Positions 7,854 to 16,758 of a stretch of 20,395 nt of DNA are shown here, in pieces. Under the pieces are notes generated by a model. It was not told where the DNA came from, did no database searches, and worked only from the letters and a program-made list of their open reading frames with translations. A program made the translations under genes and the position numbers. This stretch comes from Entophlyctis helioformis (lineage: Eukaryota > Chytridiomycota > Chytridiomycetes > Chytridiales > Chytriomycetaceae): the NCBI GenBank assembly GCA_025526915.1, contig JAHLKH010000325.1, positions 1 to 20,395 on the forward strand, given 5' to 3'. The number at the start of each line of letters is the position of its first letter. Position 1 is the first letter of the stretch.

Positions 7854-10107
7854 ATGGCTGCCATCAGCACGCTGTCTGGTGGCTCTGCGGCTCTTGTTGG
7901 CGCAGCCGTGCTGGCCCCTCTCCTGTGGCTGCTTGCCAAGGCGCTCACGCCGCAGCGACCCGCAACGGTGCCTGGGCCGTATGTCTGGCCCATCTTCGGC
8001 GAGTCGTTTGCCCTCATCCGGTGAGCACAGCGCAGTGGTGCACCTCACAGCCCTCTTCGCGTGCGTCAGCAGCCTGACGCTGTCCAGCCACCAGATACGC
8101 TGCAGCGTTCAAGATCAACGACCTCTTTGAGCACTACACCCGCAGGTACGGCCCCATCTACGGCCTGTCGTTCCTGGGCGAGCATATGGTCGTTGTCAGC
8201 GATGCGGCTGCCCTCAAGGTCCTCCTCAACAACACTGCAGACTTCCGCCGCGGCGACCTCTTTGAAAAGGCCACAATGTGAGTTGCTCTGGCACTGTCTG
8301 CCTGCCTGTCTGCCTGTCTGTCTGCCTGCCTGTCCGTCTGTCTGGACATACATGCCGCCTCGAGCCACAACTGTCCGCTCCTCGATCACTCATCCCACCA
8401 TGACAGCGGCCTGCTGGACTACGGGCTGTTCACGCTCCCATCCGGCGACATGTGGAAGCGCCACCGCAAGCTGCTGCAGCCGGCGTTTGGGCCAGCACAG
8501 CTGCGCCAGACCGTTGCTGCCACCACAAGTGTGGTCGAGGCGGTGGCTGCAGACTTTCGAGCGATCATGGCGCAGACGGGCAGCACAACCATCGAGGTTG
8601 ATGCTTTCGAGTACATGACGGCACTTGCGCTCGACGTCATTGGCCAGATTGCCTTCTCCAAGGACTTTGGCTCTGTCAAGGACATCCATTCCCACAAGCA
8701 CAGCGAGGTCTGTGCCAGATCGTGTCCTTGCATGCGTGATGATCTGGTTGCTTGACCACAGTCTGTGTCTGTGTCTGTGTCTGTGCCTCTCTGTACTGGC
8801 TGACATCTTGCCACTGCTGTTCAGACACGCCGCAATCTCGAGGGCATATCCAAGATTGTCGAGCTGGTATGCTGCGACCTGGTTGCCCAAGCCGCATGGA
8901 TTGGATGGACATGCAGCCAAGCACTGACCAACATCCTCTCACACGCGATGCTCACTTGCAGCGGTTTGACTATCCGCCGTTCCTTTGGCCGCTGCTTGGT
9001 CTGGACAACAACTCGTCGCGTGTTCGTGGCATCAGAGGGTACACGCAGTCATTTGTCAAGGACATGATTGCCGAGCGGCGAGTGGCCATCGAGTCTGGCG
9101 ACTACGTCGACAAGGGCAAATGGGACATGGACGTGCTCGACCGTCTGCTCCAAGCCAGCGTCAATGCCAGGGACGGCGAAGAGGTGCAGTAGTTTTGCTG
9201 GCAGATGCGCAGATTGCAACCGTCACTGATGGCCATCGACGGTTGGATGGGATGCATGGGATGGATGGGATCCATGGGATCCATGGGATGACGCCAGAAA
9301 CTGAGCGAGGAAGAGATTGTTGGCGAGACGCTCGGTCTGTTCTTTGCCGGACACGAGTGAGTGTGCCTGGAAGAGTGTGGCGGCCAATCGATGCATTGCC
9401 TGCTGACCGGCCGATGGATCACACCGTGGATGGCAGGACGACATCAAGCTCGATGACCAACATCCTGCTCGCGCTGTGCCAGAACCCGCGGGTCATGGCA
9501 AAGGTTGTCGATGAGATTGACACAGTGTATGCCAGTCTGGATGGCCAGATCACAGCCGAGAACCTGCACCAGTTCAAGTAAGACTGCGGTATCCAGCCAG
9601 CCCGCCAGTCTATCTGCCAGTCTGCTCATCTGCCAGCCTGCTCATGCCTGGCTCTGCTTTGCCAATGCTGACGACACACACCGGATGGACAGGTACCTTG
9701 ACTGGGTCCTCAAGGAAACATCGCGACTTCACAACGTGGCTTCGTTCTATGAACGCGTGTCCAACAAGCCAGTCGAGCTCATGGGCCACAGGTTCCCTGC
9801 CAACACAGCCTTTGCCATCAACAGCTCGGCGGTGCATCTTGATCCCAAGTACTGGAAGGAGCCTCGATCGTTCCTTCCCGAGCGATGGGCCGAGCCGCCC
9901 GTGCCAGGCTCGTACATTCCGTTTGGCGACGGGCCGATGGTGTGCATTGGACAGAAGATGGCGGCCATTGAGATGAAGGTGGCGATGATCCATCTGCTGC
10001 GGCAGTTTTCGTTTGCGATGGTTGCCGACCAGAAGCTTGAGGTGCTCATGAGCATCACGATTGGGCTCAAGGGCGGCTTCAAGGTGCTGGTGACGGAGCG
10101 AGCGTGA
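7854..10107 (+). CDS. Cytochrome P450 monooxygenase, microsomal type, 8 exons, 509 aa
   Basis: Exons 7854-8020, 8095-8277, 8407-8707, 8825-8866, 8962-9183, 9298-9356, 9437-9577 and 9693-10107 total 1,530 nt; every intron starts GT and ends AG, and the phases agree. The product has an N-terminal membrane anchor (about residues 8-28) followed by a proline-rich hinge (VPGPYVWPIFGES), helix C (WKRHRKLLQPAF), the I-helix oxygen-binding motif AGHETT (322-327), K-helix ExxR at E380-R383, PERW, and the heme loop FGDGPMVCIG with Cys456. It should be an ER-bound heme-thiolate monooxygenase taking electrons from a P450 reductase; the substrate is unknown. The heme loop has Met where an Arg is almost universal. 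Intron 3 uses a weak donor (GTCTGT). The start is the first ATG giving a proper anchor; only 67 bp separate it from the assignable transposon end. Confidence 0.93.
8294..8345 (+). repeat. CTGC/CTGT tetranucleotide tract in P450 intron 2
   Basis: About 50 bp of interspersed CTGC and CTGT units. A TCTGTG hexamer run follows in intron 3 (8764-8786), and a GGGATCCAT/GGGATGGAT run in intron 5 (9247-9290). None is in coding sequence. Confidence 0.85.
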
Positions 10108-10987
10108 TGGCGGCTGGCTTGAGAATGAAGCATGTACTTGTCGCAGCATGGATGGCGATGTGGCACAGAGTGCCGTGCTGAGTTGTGCTGCAAGGCCAAC
10201 CAGCCATTGATCGCAGACGGGACGGGGCGGACTTGGCAGCCAGTCCGGTGGCTTCAGACATGCAGGCGTCTGGCATCGTGACTGGTGGGTGGTGGTGGCT
10301 GCTGGAGTCGCACCGCTCGGCATGCCAGACATCGGCTATAAGCCAGCAAGCCAGCCGTCAACAGCACACGGCATGCATTCGCATGATGGCCACCATCTGC
10401 TGACGGGTTGCTGTCTGCCTGCCTGCCTGTCTGGCCATGGCATGTGCTGAGCGTGTGCTTGGCCTGCGCGGTGGTGCTGCAGTGCGGTGTGACTCTCAGC
10501 AGCAACACCACTGGCAAGACTGCCCTCAGCAGGCTGTCAGGCACGGCACTCGCATCGTTGCATGGGTCAGATAGTCGCACAGACAGCCGCGATGGTCGGG
10601 TTGGCCAAGCGCTTTCCACGCGATCCACAACTCGATCCACGAATCACAAGTGACGAGCACGAGATGCCATGTGGACACACACAGAGAGAGCCGCTCTGCG
10701 GAAGCGAATGCAGCTGTGACTCACTGTGCATGCCGTCGATGGATGACGGGCGGTAGACGGGCAACGGGCGGACAAGGGGCAGACGACGATCTCTCGGAAT
10801 ACCGGCCATTGGCTCGCACAAGTTCCGGCGTTGGCCAAGTTCCGATGAGAGCCAAGCAGGCAAAATGCCGTGCTCTGCTGTTCCGATGCAGCTGAACTGT
10901 GGGCCAGCGTGCTCGCGGACACCTGGCAGAGCATAAAACAGCGTCGGATCCTGCGAGCGCACCATCGTCAGTCGGTCCAACATCCAC
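10108..10987 (+). other. Intergenic region between the P450 and the phosphate transporter
   Basis: About 880 bp with no gene I can support. Short open frames on both strands lack domain-like composition. It contains a short CTGC/CTGT run (10408-10430) and a TATA-like CATAAAA (10932-10938), about 50 bp before the transporter ATG, that may serve as its core promoter. I saw no CACGTG element, the PHO-pathway site known from yeast. Confidence 0.6.
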
Positions 10988-12907
10988 ATGCAGCCATACG
11001 ACTTTACTTGGATCTTTGTGCTCACGCTGCTCTTTGCGCTCTTTGACGCATACGGCATTGGTGCGTCCCATGCTTGGCATCGCGGCGGTCTGCATCCTAG
11101 CATGCCTGCCTGCCTGCATCCCTGCTTGCCATTCCTTGAGCTCGCAGTCGCGTGTGCCAGTGGACTCTGCCTTGTGTGACTGACATGACCGCATCTCATG
11201 CTGCCCATCCACGCTGCCCATCCACGCTGCCCATCCACGCTGCCCATCCACGCTGCCCATCCTGCAGGTGCCAACGATGTCGCCAACTCGTTTGCCACAT
11301 CGGTCGGCTCTCGCTCGCTCACGCTCTTCCAGGCCGTCATGATTGCTCTGGTCACCGAGGCAGCCGGCGCCATCCTTCTTGGTGCGTCGACAACCGACAC
11401 CATCCGCTCCAACATCATCCGCGTCGATCTCTTCAAGGACCGTCCGGAGCTGCTCATGGAGGGATTCATGTGCGCTCTGATCTCGTCGTCGACGTGGCTC
11501 ATGTATGCGACGTACATGGGATGGCCCGTGTCGTGCACGCACTCGATTGTCGGCGCACTCACGGGTGTCGGCATCTCGGCGTTTGGCTTTGGCGCGATCG
11601 ACTGGACGTTCAACGGCATGGGCAAGATCATTGTGTCGTGGTTCACGTCGCCCATCGTTGCCGGCGTGGTTGCGGCGGCCGTCTTCCTCAGCACCAAGAC
11701 CATCATCTTCCGATCCAAGAACCCGCTGCGAGCCGGCATGTACCTTGCGCCGTGGTACTTTGCATTCACGCTCTCGATCATGTTCTTCTATGTGGGACTC
11801 AAGAACGGCAAGTGGAAGCCTGTGGACGTGGAGCTCAACTGGGTGCGCGGCTGGAGCCTCAAGTCGACACGGTGGAACGAGATTCTCATTCCGACGGCGT
11901 CCATCTTCTGCGGCGTGCTGCTGATTGGATACACGATGATCACGCCGTTCTTTATCCGTCTGCTTGAGAATGAGGAGGATCTGCGGTGGTACCACGCGAC
12001 GTACATCTGGTTCGTGCCGACGCAACCCAAGAACGAGAACCTTGCACGCAGCCTCGCACAGACATTCACACCCGACGATCTGGCCAAGACGGCCGGCCAG
12101 GCATCCAGCGTCACGATTGTTGCAGTCGGAGGCAACCACGAGCAGAGCCACGAGCACATGCCGCTCGGCTGCAACCACTGTGCCACCACTCACAAGACCG
12201 ACACCAAGACGGCCGCGGCTGTCGAGACGAGCCACATGGACCGGCCGTTTGACATCCAGGGAGCAATGGACCGCACGCGGGCCAAGATCCAGATGCTGCT
12301 GCACAACTCGCTGTTTGCCGATGTGGCATCGGCGCAGTCGGCCAATGCCCAGGCCACGCACAATGCCGCCATCCGCTACGACAACAAGGTCGAGTATCTC
12401 TTTTCGATGCTGCAGGTGTTCACGGCGGCGTTTGCAGCGTTTGCACACGGCTCCAACGACATTGCCAATGCAACGGGTCCGCTCACGGGAGTGTATGACA
12501 TTTGGGTGACGGGCAAGACGCCGGGATCCAAGGTGGACGTGCAGGTGTGGATCCTGGTCATCAGCGCGATCGCACTGGACCTCGGGCTTGCGCTGTACGG
12601 CTACAACATCATGCGCACGCTTGGCAACAACCTGACGTTCCACTCGCCCATGCGCGGGTTTGCGATTGAGTTTGGCACGGCGCTGACGGTTGTCACGGGA
12701 TCGTTCATGGGCGTGCCGCTTGCCACGACGCACTGTGTGACGGGAGCGACGGTGGCGATTGGACTGTGCAACGGCACGCTCAAGGCGGTCAACTGGCGCA
12801 TGATGTCGTGGTGTCTGTTCAGCTGGCTGTTCACAGTGCTGTTTGTGAGCGGGTTTGCAGGACTGCTGTACGCGCTGCTCACACGCGGCGGATCCTTCTC
12901 GTACTGA
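10988..12907 (+). CDS. PHO89: PiT-family (PHO89/SLC20-type) cation-coupled phosphate transporter, 570 aa
   Basis: Exons 10988-11060 and 11268-12907 (1,713 nt). The family signature occurs in both inverted halves: GANDVANSFATSVGS from residue 25, created exactly across the intron (G|GT), and GSNDIANATGPLTGVY from residue 419. About ten to twelve hydrophobic segments are split by a large hydrophilic loop (about residues 265-400) that is rich in His near HEQSHEHMPLGCNHC. The second half ends with a membrane block containing GVPLATTHCVTGATV and a short tail. Length matches yeast Pho89 (574 aa). Members are plasma-membrane Na+- or H+-coupled inorganic phosphate symporters, typically induced by phosphate starvation; the coupling ion cannot be read from sequence. 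The first ATG of the frame was chosen as start because the N-terminal helix precedes the signature. Confidence 0.95.
11201..11262 (+). repeat. 13-bp minisatellite in the PiT intron, ending at the 3' splice site
   Basis: The unit CTGCCCATCCACG is repeated almost five times, the last copy truncated and followed directly by CTGCAG, the intron acceptor (AG at 11266-11267). The array is pyrimidine-rich on the sense strand and so occupies the place of the polypyrimidine tract. The intron is 11061-11267 (207 bp). Confidence 0.93.
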
Positions 12908-13218
12908 ATGAACCTGAATGAGTACCTGACTGAATGAGGTGCCTGTGACTGGATGAGTGCGGTGGCTTCGCAGTTAGGCATGGAGTGGCAACAACAGCAG
13001 CTGTGTGGGTGATGCTGGATGACGGTTGTTGAGACAGACAGAGAGATGTAGAGAGAGTGGCAGATGCGATGGGTGGCCAGACAACGCAGCATCGTTGATC
13101 TCGAATGGGATGCAGCGACAAGCAAGATGGCTGCGACGAGCAAACAGCGGCAACCAAAACAAGCAAGAACAGCATGCAAGGAATATGGTGTTCCAGGGGG
13201 GAAAGTGGAACAAGGGAT
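12908..13218 (+). other. Intergenic region between the phosphate transporter and the tRNA pair
   Basis: About 310 bp holding the transporter 3' untranslated region and the upstream flank of the tRNA genes. Several short GAATGA/CTGAATGA-like words follow the stop codon. I see no AATAAA signal and no further gene. Confidence 0.6.
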
Positions 13219-13291
13219 GGGGGTCTAGCTCAAATGGTAGAGCGCTCGCTTAGCATGCGAGAGGCACTGGGATCAATGCCCAGGTCCTCCA
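13219..13291 (+). tRNA. tRNA-Ala (anticodon AGC)
   Basis: A 73-nt cloverleaf: acceptor GGGGGTC/GTCCTCC with discriminator A, D arm GCTC-AAATGGTA-GAGC, anticodon arm CTCGC-TTAGCAT-GCGAG with anticodon AGC, and T arm CTGGG-ATCAATG-CCCAG. The acceptor stem carries one T-T mismatch (positions 6 and 67) and one G-T pair. CCA is not encoded, as expected for a eukaryotic gene. No Pol III terminator lies between this gene and the next tRNA, which starts 8 nt later. Confidence 0.93.
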
Positions 13292-13299
13292 CTCTATGT

Positions 13300-13382
13300 C
13301 CGACTTTAGCTCAGATGGTAGAGCATCAGACTGTAATCTGGCAGAAATCTGTGGGTCCTCGGTTCGATTCCGAGAAGTCGGA
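13300..13382 (+). tRNA. tRNA-Tyr (anticodon GTA) with a 10-nt intron
   Basis: Acceptor CCGACTT pairs perfectly with AAGTCGG; discriminator A at 13382. D arm GCTC-AGATGGTA-GAGC; T arm CTCGG-TTCGATT-CCGAG. The anticodon loop reads CTGTAA followed by a 10-nt insertion (13337-13346, TCTGGCAGAA) placed one base after the anticodon, the position of nuclear tRNA introns. Its removal gives a 73-nt tRNA with stem TCAGA/TCTGT (four pairs plus one T-T). tRNA-Tyr genes carry an intron in most eukaryotes. Confidence 0.93.
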
Positions 13383-13388
13383 TATACC

Positions 13389-13392
13389 TTTT
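13389..13392 (+). terminator. RNA polymerase III terminator after the tRNA pair
   Basis: TTTT seven bases downstream of tRNA-Tyr, with a backup TTTTT at 13417-13421. These are the first T-runs of four or more after the start of tRNA-Ala. Confidence 0.75.
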
Positions 13393-13479
13393 GCCCATCC
13401 CACACTCCACACACTCTTTTTGCCCTGGCGTCCTGTGCCGTCTGGCATGCTCCGTGCTGCGCTGTGCGCTGTTGTTTTG

Positions 13480-13614
13480 CGTGCGTCCACTCGCCTCGCG
13501 AATGTGCGCGTTTCTTCAGGCTGCCCATGGTGTGTTTCAGCGTACTTTATGGATACATCACCGTGGACGTGTCGGACCAGGGGGATGACATAACTGAGGG
13601 ATCTACGCACGGCC
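13480..13614 (+). repeat. 135-bp direct repeat, left copy
   Basis: Matches 14198-14332 over its full 135 bp with three substitutions and no indels. It starts CGTGCGT and ends ACGCACGGCC, so each copy has 7-bp inverted ends. It begins 97 bp after tRNA-Tyr. It is open in the frame of the retroelement ORF that follows. It lacks the TG...CA ends of an LTR. Confidence 0.95.
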
Positions 13615-14197
13615 ACCGCACCAAGCTCCGTATTGCCCGTACCAGCCTGCTCTCCCCCAAGTCCGATCTCGCCACCGCCTTCTTCGCCCGCCAGTTCACA
13701 GACATCAGCTTCGCCAACTCCCCTTGCTTCGGCTACGACCTTGCCGATGGCGTCCGCACTCTGCTGCTTGCCCGGATCGACGGCCTGTGGACGCTCAAGT
13801 TCGCCCTCCGCCTCAACCTCCTCGCCGCCAACCACCCCTTCACCGACGGCTGCTGCATCCTCTGCAACCAGAGCCTGAACGGCACCCACGAGTGGGCTCA
13901 CTTTGTCGTCAGCTGCACCGGCCTCGCCATCCAACGCGACGACGCCAACCTCGCCCCATTCATTGCCCAGATCTCGGAAGCCATCGAACACAAACTCCCC
14001 GAATCCAACGATCCCGCCGCTCTCGCCGCGCTCGGCTTCGACGACGATCTTCTGGCTACGTTTAGGACCATCCGAGTATCTACAAGAATCGACCAAGTGT
14101 ACATAACGCTCCTCGGCGGAGGAGTTCTATCCGGTGTTGCGGACATTACAGAGTCTTGGCTCTGTGGTGACCAGCAACAAGTCAATGCACCTGGAGA
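13615..14197 (+). pseudogene. C-terminal fragment of a non-LTR (LINE-type) retrotransposon ORF
   Basis: An open plus-strand frame encodes a stretch like the end of LINE ORF2 proteins, downstream of the reverse transcriptase: a basic/hydrophobic region (LWTLKFALRLNLLAANHPF) followed by a C-x2-C...H-x4-C finger (CCILCNQSLNGTHEWAHFVVSC spans about 13853-13913), then a region ending LLGGGVLSGVADITESWL. No reverse transcriptase or endonuclease domain is present. The frame has no stop of its own; it runs into the right 135-bp repeat and ends at 14306. The frame also runs backward through the left repeat to the tRNA-Tyr gene, which is not meaningful. Family assignment rests on the finger and its context. 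It is probably a dead 5'-truncated copy. Confidence 0.62.
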
Positions 14198-14332
14198 CGT
14201 GCGTCCACTCGCCTCGCGAATGTGCGCATTTCTTCAGGCGGCCCATGGTGTGTTCCAGCGTACTTTATGGATACATCACCGTGGACGTGTCGGACCAGGG
14301 GGATGACATAACTGAGGGATCTACGCACGGCC
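14198..14332 (+). repeat. 135-bp direct repeat, right copy
   Basis: Second copy of 13480-13614, identical except for g/a, t/g and t/c changes in the middle part. It follows the retroelement fragment directly. Beyond it the sequence (TAAAGCTCG...) differs from what follows the left copy, apart from a short shared AAGCTC. Confidence 0.95.
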
Positions 14333-14571
14333 TAAAGCTCGAAAGGGTATGGCATCTAGTGTCTTGGGGACTGGGAATCTTCTTGGAATGAACTTTGGCA
14401 TCCCTGAGATCAGCATCCCTGTTGTGGCTGACGGTCGTGGAATCTGTGGAATGTGATCGTTCTCGTAGAGTAGCACGCAGCATTGGCAGACGTGGTGTGT
14501 CGAGGCGGCATGGACGGGCAAGTGCGGCAATCACGTCTTCATTCAAACGGCGAGTATTGGCTGTCCATCCA

Positions 14572-15933
14572 TCACTTGCTTGACGCTTGCAGTTTCTGGA
14601 TGGTCGCTTGCAGTCGCTCGATGGTGGTCATATCGACTACTCTTTGTTTCGCCTCCGCGAGCAGAGCCTGTGCCCGGTCCAGTGTGAGGCTGCCAAGCAG
14701 AATATCGGCGATCTCGGCTGTTCTGGCGCGACAGAGTGTGTCGAGCACAACCACGTATCCGCGATCCACCAAGTACTGCACCATCTCGACATTGCCATGG
14801 TTCAATGAAGGCCAAATGGCTCTGCTTGATTCACGCCCGCCTTTCGAGTGCATGTACTTGACAACGTCCATGCGTCCATGGTAGATGGCGTAATCCAGAG
14901 TGTCGGACGTGAGCTCCTCGCCGCGGGTCTCGTGGAGCCATTGCACCACATGCAGATGACCGTGACCGGCCGCCCACTTCATCGCATAATACGTGCATCC
15001 TTCCGTTCGATTCTCGTGGAGCCACTTGACGACATGCAGATGACCATTGGAAGCCGCCTGATCCATCGCCGACGTCGTGCATGTCACACCGAGATCAAAC
15101 AGGTACTGCATAACATCGAGATGTCCATATTGCGCAGCTGTATCAACGGCACGGTGCCAGTACGAGCTTGTCCGATCGCGTTTGGCCATCCAGTGCTGGA
15201 GCGTGCTGTACTTGTCGTCGAGATGCTTGAGCAGATCGAGGCATCCAAAGCGGAACGCCATGCGAGCGAGTGCCATCTGTTTCGAAAAGTTGACCAGGTC
15301 GAACCAGCCGTGCCGCATGGGAATGAGAAGCAGGCGGCTGCTGTCAAAATATGTGTTATCGATCGATAGGTTGAAGTTGTTGATACGTGTGTCTGAGCTT
15401 GCATAGGAGATCTCGGTTAACCAAGGGAAGCACTTGCAGAGACGGTTGTACATCGAGCGAGAGTGTGCGTGGAGCAGCCCGTTGTCGGCCGACAGCTCAA
15501 CGTTAGGCAGCAGAGCCAGATCGCCCTGCCAGTCCATCTTGAACGCATCGATCCACAGCGCTCGCTTGGTCGCTTGGTCGAGTGTGCCCGTGTCGCCGAG
15601 CAGGCCGCACAGGAAGCGAGTGAGCGGGCCGGCGTGCTTGAGGATCATGGCGTGGATCTCGGCGGGCTTGCGGTCCCAGTGGCTGCGTCCGTACGCAAGG
15701 TCGCCGGTGGCTGGCGGCACCACATAGCGAGGCACACCTGGCTGTGCGGTCGTTGCTGCTGGCTGTCCTGGCAACCCTGGCTCGACGGCTTGGCTGCCAC
15801 TCGCTCCAACGACCTGCTCGACCACAGGCGGCTGCTCTGCTGTGCTCTGCAGCTGGCTCTGCAGACGGCGCACATGCTCGTCGCTGGCGGCTGCTGCGTC
15901 TGCGTGGTCTGTCGTCTGTCGCTGTGTCTGCAT
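14572..15933 (-). CDS. Ankyrin-repeat protein with an F-box-like N-terminal segment (453 aa)
   Basis: Single exon from the ATG at 15933 to TGA at 14572. Residues 1-80 are low-complexity and Gln/Ala-rich, with a short heptad stretch near 20-34. Residues 84-112 (SHWDRKPAEIHAMILKHAGP...) resemble an F-box (P-x-E-I-x-x-x-I-L). Residues 206-400 hold about five degenerate ankyrin repeats, the clearest at 262-283 (DTAAQYGHLDVMQYLFDLG), 290-307 (MDQAASNGHLHVVKWLHE), 318-335 (MKWAAGHGHLHVVQWLHE), 347-363 and 376-391. Residues 417-453 form a predicted coiled coil. Ankyrin repeats mediate protein binding; an F-box would link to SCF ubiquitin ligases, but this is unproven. The repeat style (GHL.VV.WLHE) matches large families I remember in chytrids. 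The frame is open upstream to 16146, but only with a non-ATG start. Confidence 0.8.
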   Translation of the reverse strand: MQTQRQTTDHADAAAASDEHVRRLQSQLQSTAEQPPVVEQVVGASGSQAVEPGLPGQPAATTAQPGVPRYVVPPATGDLAYGRSHWDRKPAEIHAMILKHAGPLTRFLCGLLGDTGTLDQATKRALWIDAFKMDWQGDLALLPNVELSADNGLLHAHSRSMYNRLCKCFPWLTEISYASSDTRINNFNLSIDNTYFDSSRLLLIPMRHGWFDLVNFSKQMALARMAFRFGCLDLLKHLDDKYSTLQHWMAKRDRTSSYWHRAVDTAAQYGHLDVMQYLFDLGVTCTTSAMDQAASNGHLHVVKWLHENRTEGCTYYAMKWAAGHGHLHVVQWLHETRGEELTSDTLDYAIYHGRMDVVKYMHSKGGRESSRAIWPSLNHGNVEMVQYLVDRGYVVVLDTLCRARTAEIADILLGSLTLDRAQALLAEAKQRVVDMTTIERLQATIQKLQASSK

Positions 15934-16758
15934 CGTCACAGCCGCTTGCTCGCTTTGTGGCTGTGAGGACAAGATCCACTCGGCGCGACTGCGTCCATCT
16001 GCAGCACTCTTGGCTCTGCTGGTCTGCTCGCTCGCTTGCTGTGCAGCGGCATGGGCAGCAAGTGTCCAGCCCAGCCACGTCTCAAGGCATACGGCCTGGC
16101 TGTCACACTCAAGTCTTCCAGCACGTGCGACACGGCTGCCATCCACACTGCGTTCCAGATGCAGAAGACAGCCAACATCAGTCGCGATCCAGTCATTGAC
16201 CCGCGACGCTCGGAAGGTGCACAGTTCCTGATGCTCTCTCGTGTGGGCTGCTCTGCTTGACCCACCTTCTCAGCAACAGCTGGTCGGGCATGCATAGCGA
16301 GCACTTGGACGAACGCAGTCTTGTCAGTGGCAGAGTGGCTGGCCAGGCGATCACTACCTATCCCCACACACCAACCTGCTCACAACTACGCAGCACACTC
16401 CAGAGCACAAGGGCCGTGGGACTCGCCCAACAGCGTCACCACAGACAGACTCTCCACGTTGTTGCCACACACCACCACGCCAAGCCAACAGTCTTTATTC
16501 AAAAAAGTCCATGGCGGACTCGGCATCTGCATGTGCGCGGGCATCGTTCATGACACGGATGCCGATCGCCGAGATGCGTTCAAACATGGCAGACAGGTCA
16601 TCGCCGGCCGCACCACCACCGCCGCCTATACCACTGGCATGAACACGGCAGACTTGCGTGGCGTAAAGAGACGTTGCCAGTTTAGGGTAAAATAGGTTTC
16701 ATTGTGGCATTGACAATGGATTGCAAGGCTGGCGAGGACTGGTCGCGGCACCGCGCGT
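15934..16758 (-). other. Intergenic region between the ankyrin gene and enolase
   Basis: About 825 bp holding the ankyrin gene's upstream region and the enolase 3' flank. The ankyrin frame continues open to 16146 without an ATG. No other gene is supported. Confidence 0.6.
16494..16499 (-). other. Polyadenylation signal for enolase
   Basis: AATAAA on the minus strand, about 260 nt downstream of the enolase stop codon and next to an A/T-rich stretch unusual in this GC-rich DNA. Motif and position only. Confidence 0.4.

Noticed and set aside
11201..11262. A CRISPR-like array
   Set aside because: The 13-bp units are directly adjacent without spacers, inside an intron of a eukaryotic gene; it is a minisatellite.
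10721..12733. A 670-codon open frame on the minus strand, and an overlapping 404-codon one at 10567-11781
   Set aside because: Both lie antisense to the well-supported PiT transporter. They are Arg/His-rich translations created by its GC-rich codon use, with no domain features.
13326..14096. A 256-codon minus-strand frame across the tRNA-Tyr gene and the LINE fragment
   Set aside because: It overlaps a tRNA and is Gly/Glu/Val-rich antisense shadow; the recognisable zinc-finger protein is on the plus strand.
13480..14332. Reading the two 135-bp repeats as LTRs of a miniature LTR retrotransposon
   Set aside because: The ends are not TG...CA, no primer site or purine tract adjoins them, no flanking duplication is visible, and the inside resembles a LINE.
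15934..16146. Extension of the ankyrin protein by 71 codons upstream of its ATG
   Set aside because: The frame is open but has no ATG, only GTG, and its composition is low-information; the ATG at 15933 is preferred.
16320..16390. A tRNA-like stretch (GGCAGAGTGGCTGGCCAGGCG resembles the A box of a Leu or Ser tRNA)
   Set aside because: No acceptor stem, anticodon arm or B box (GGTTCGA) follows at the required distance.
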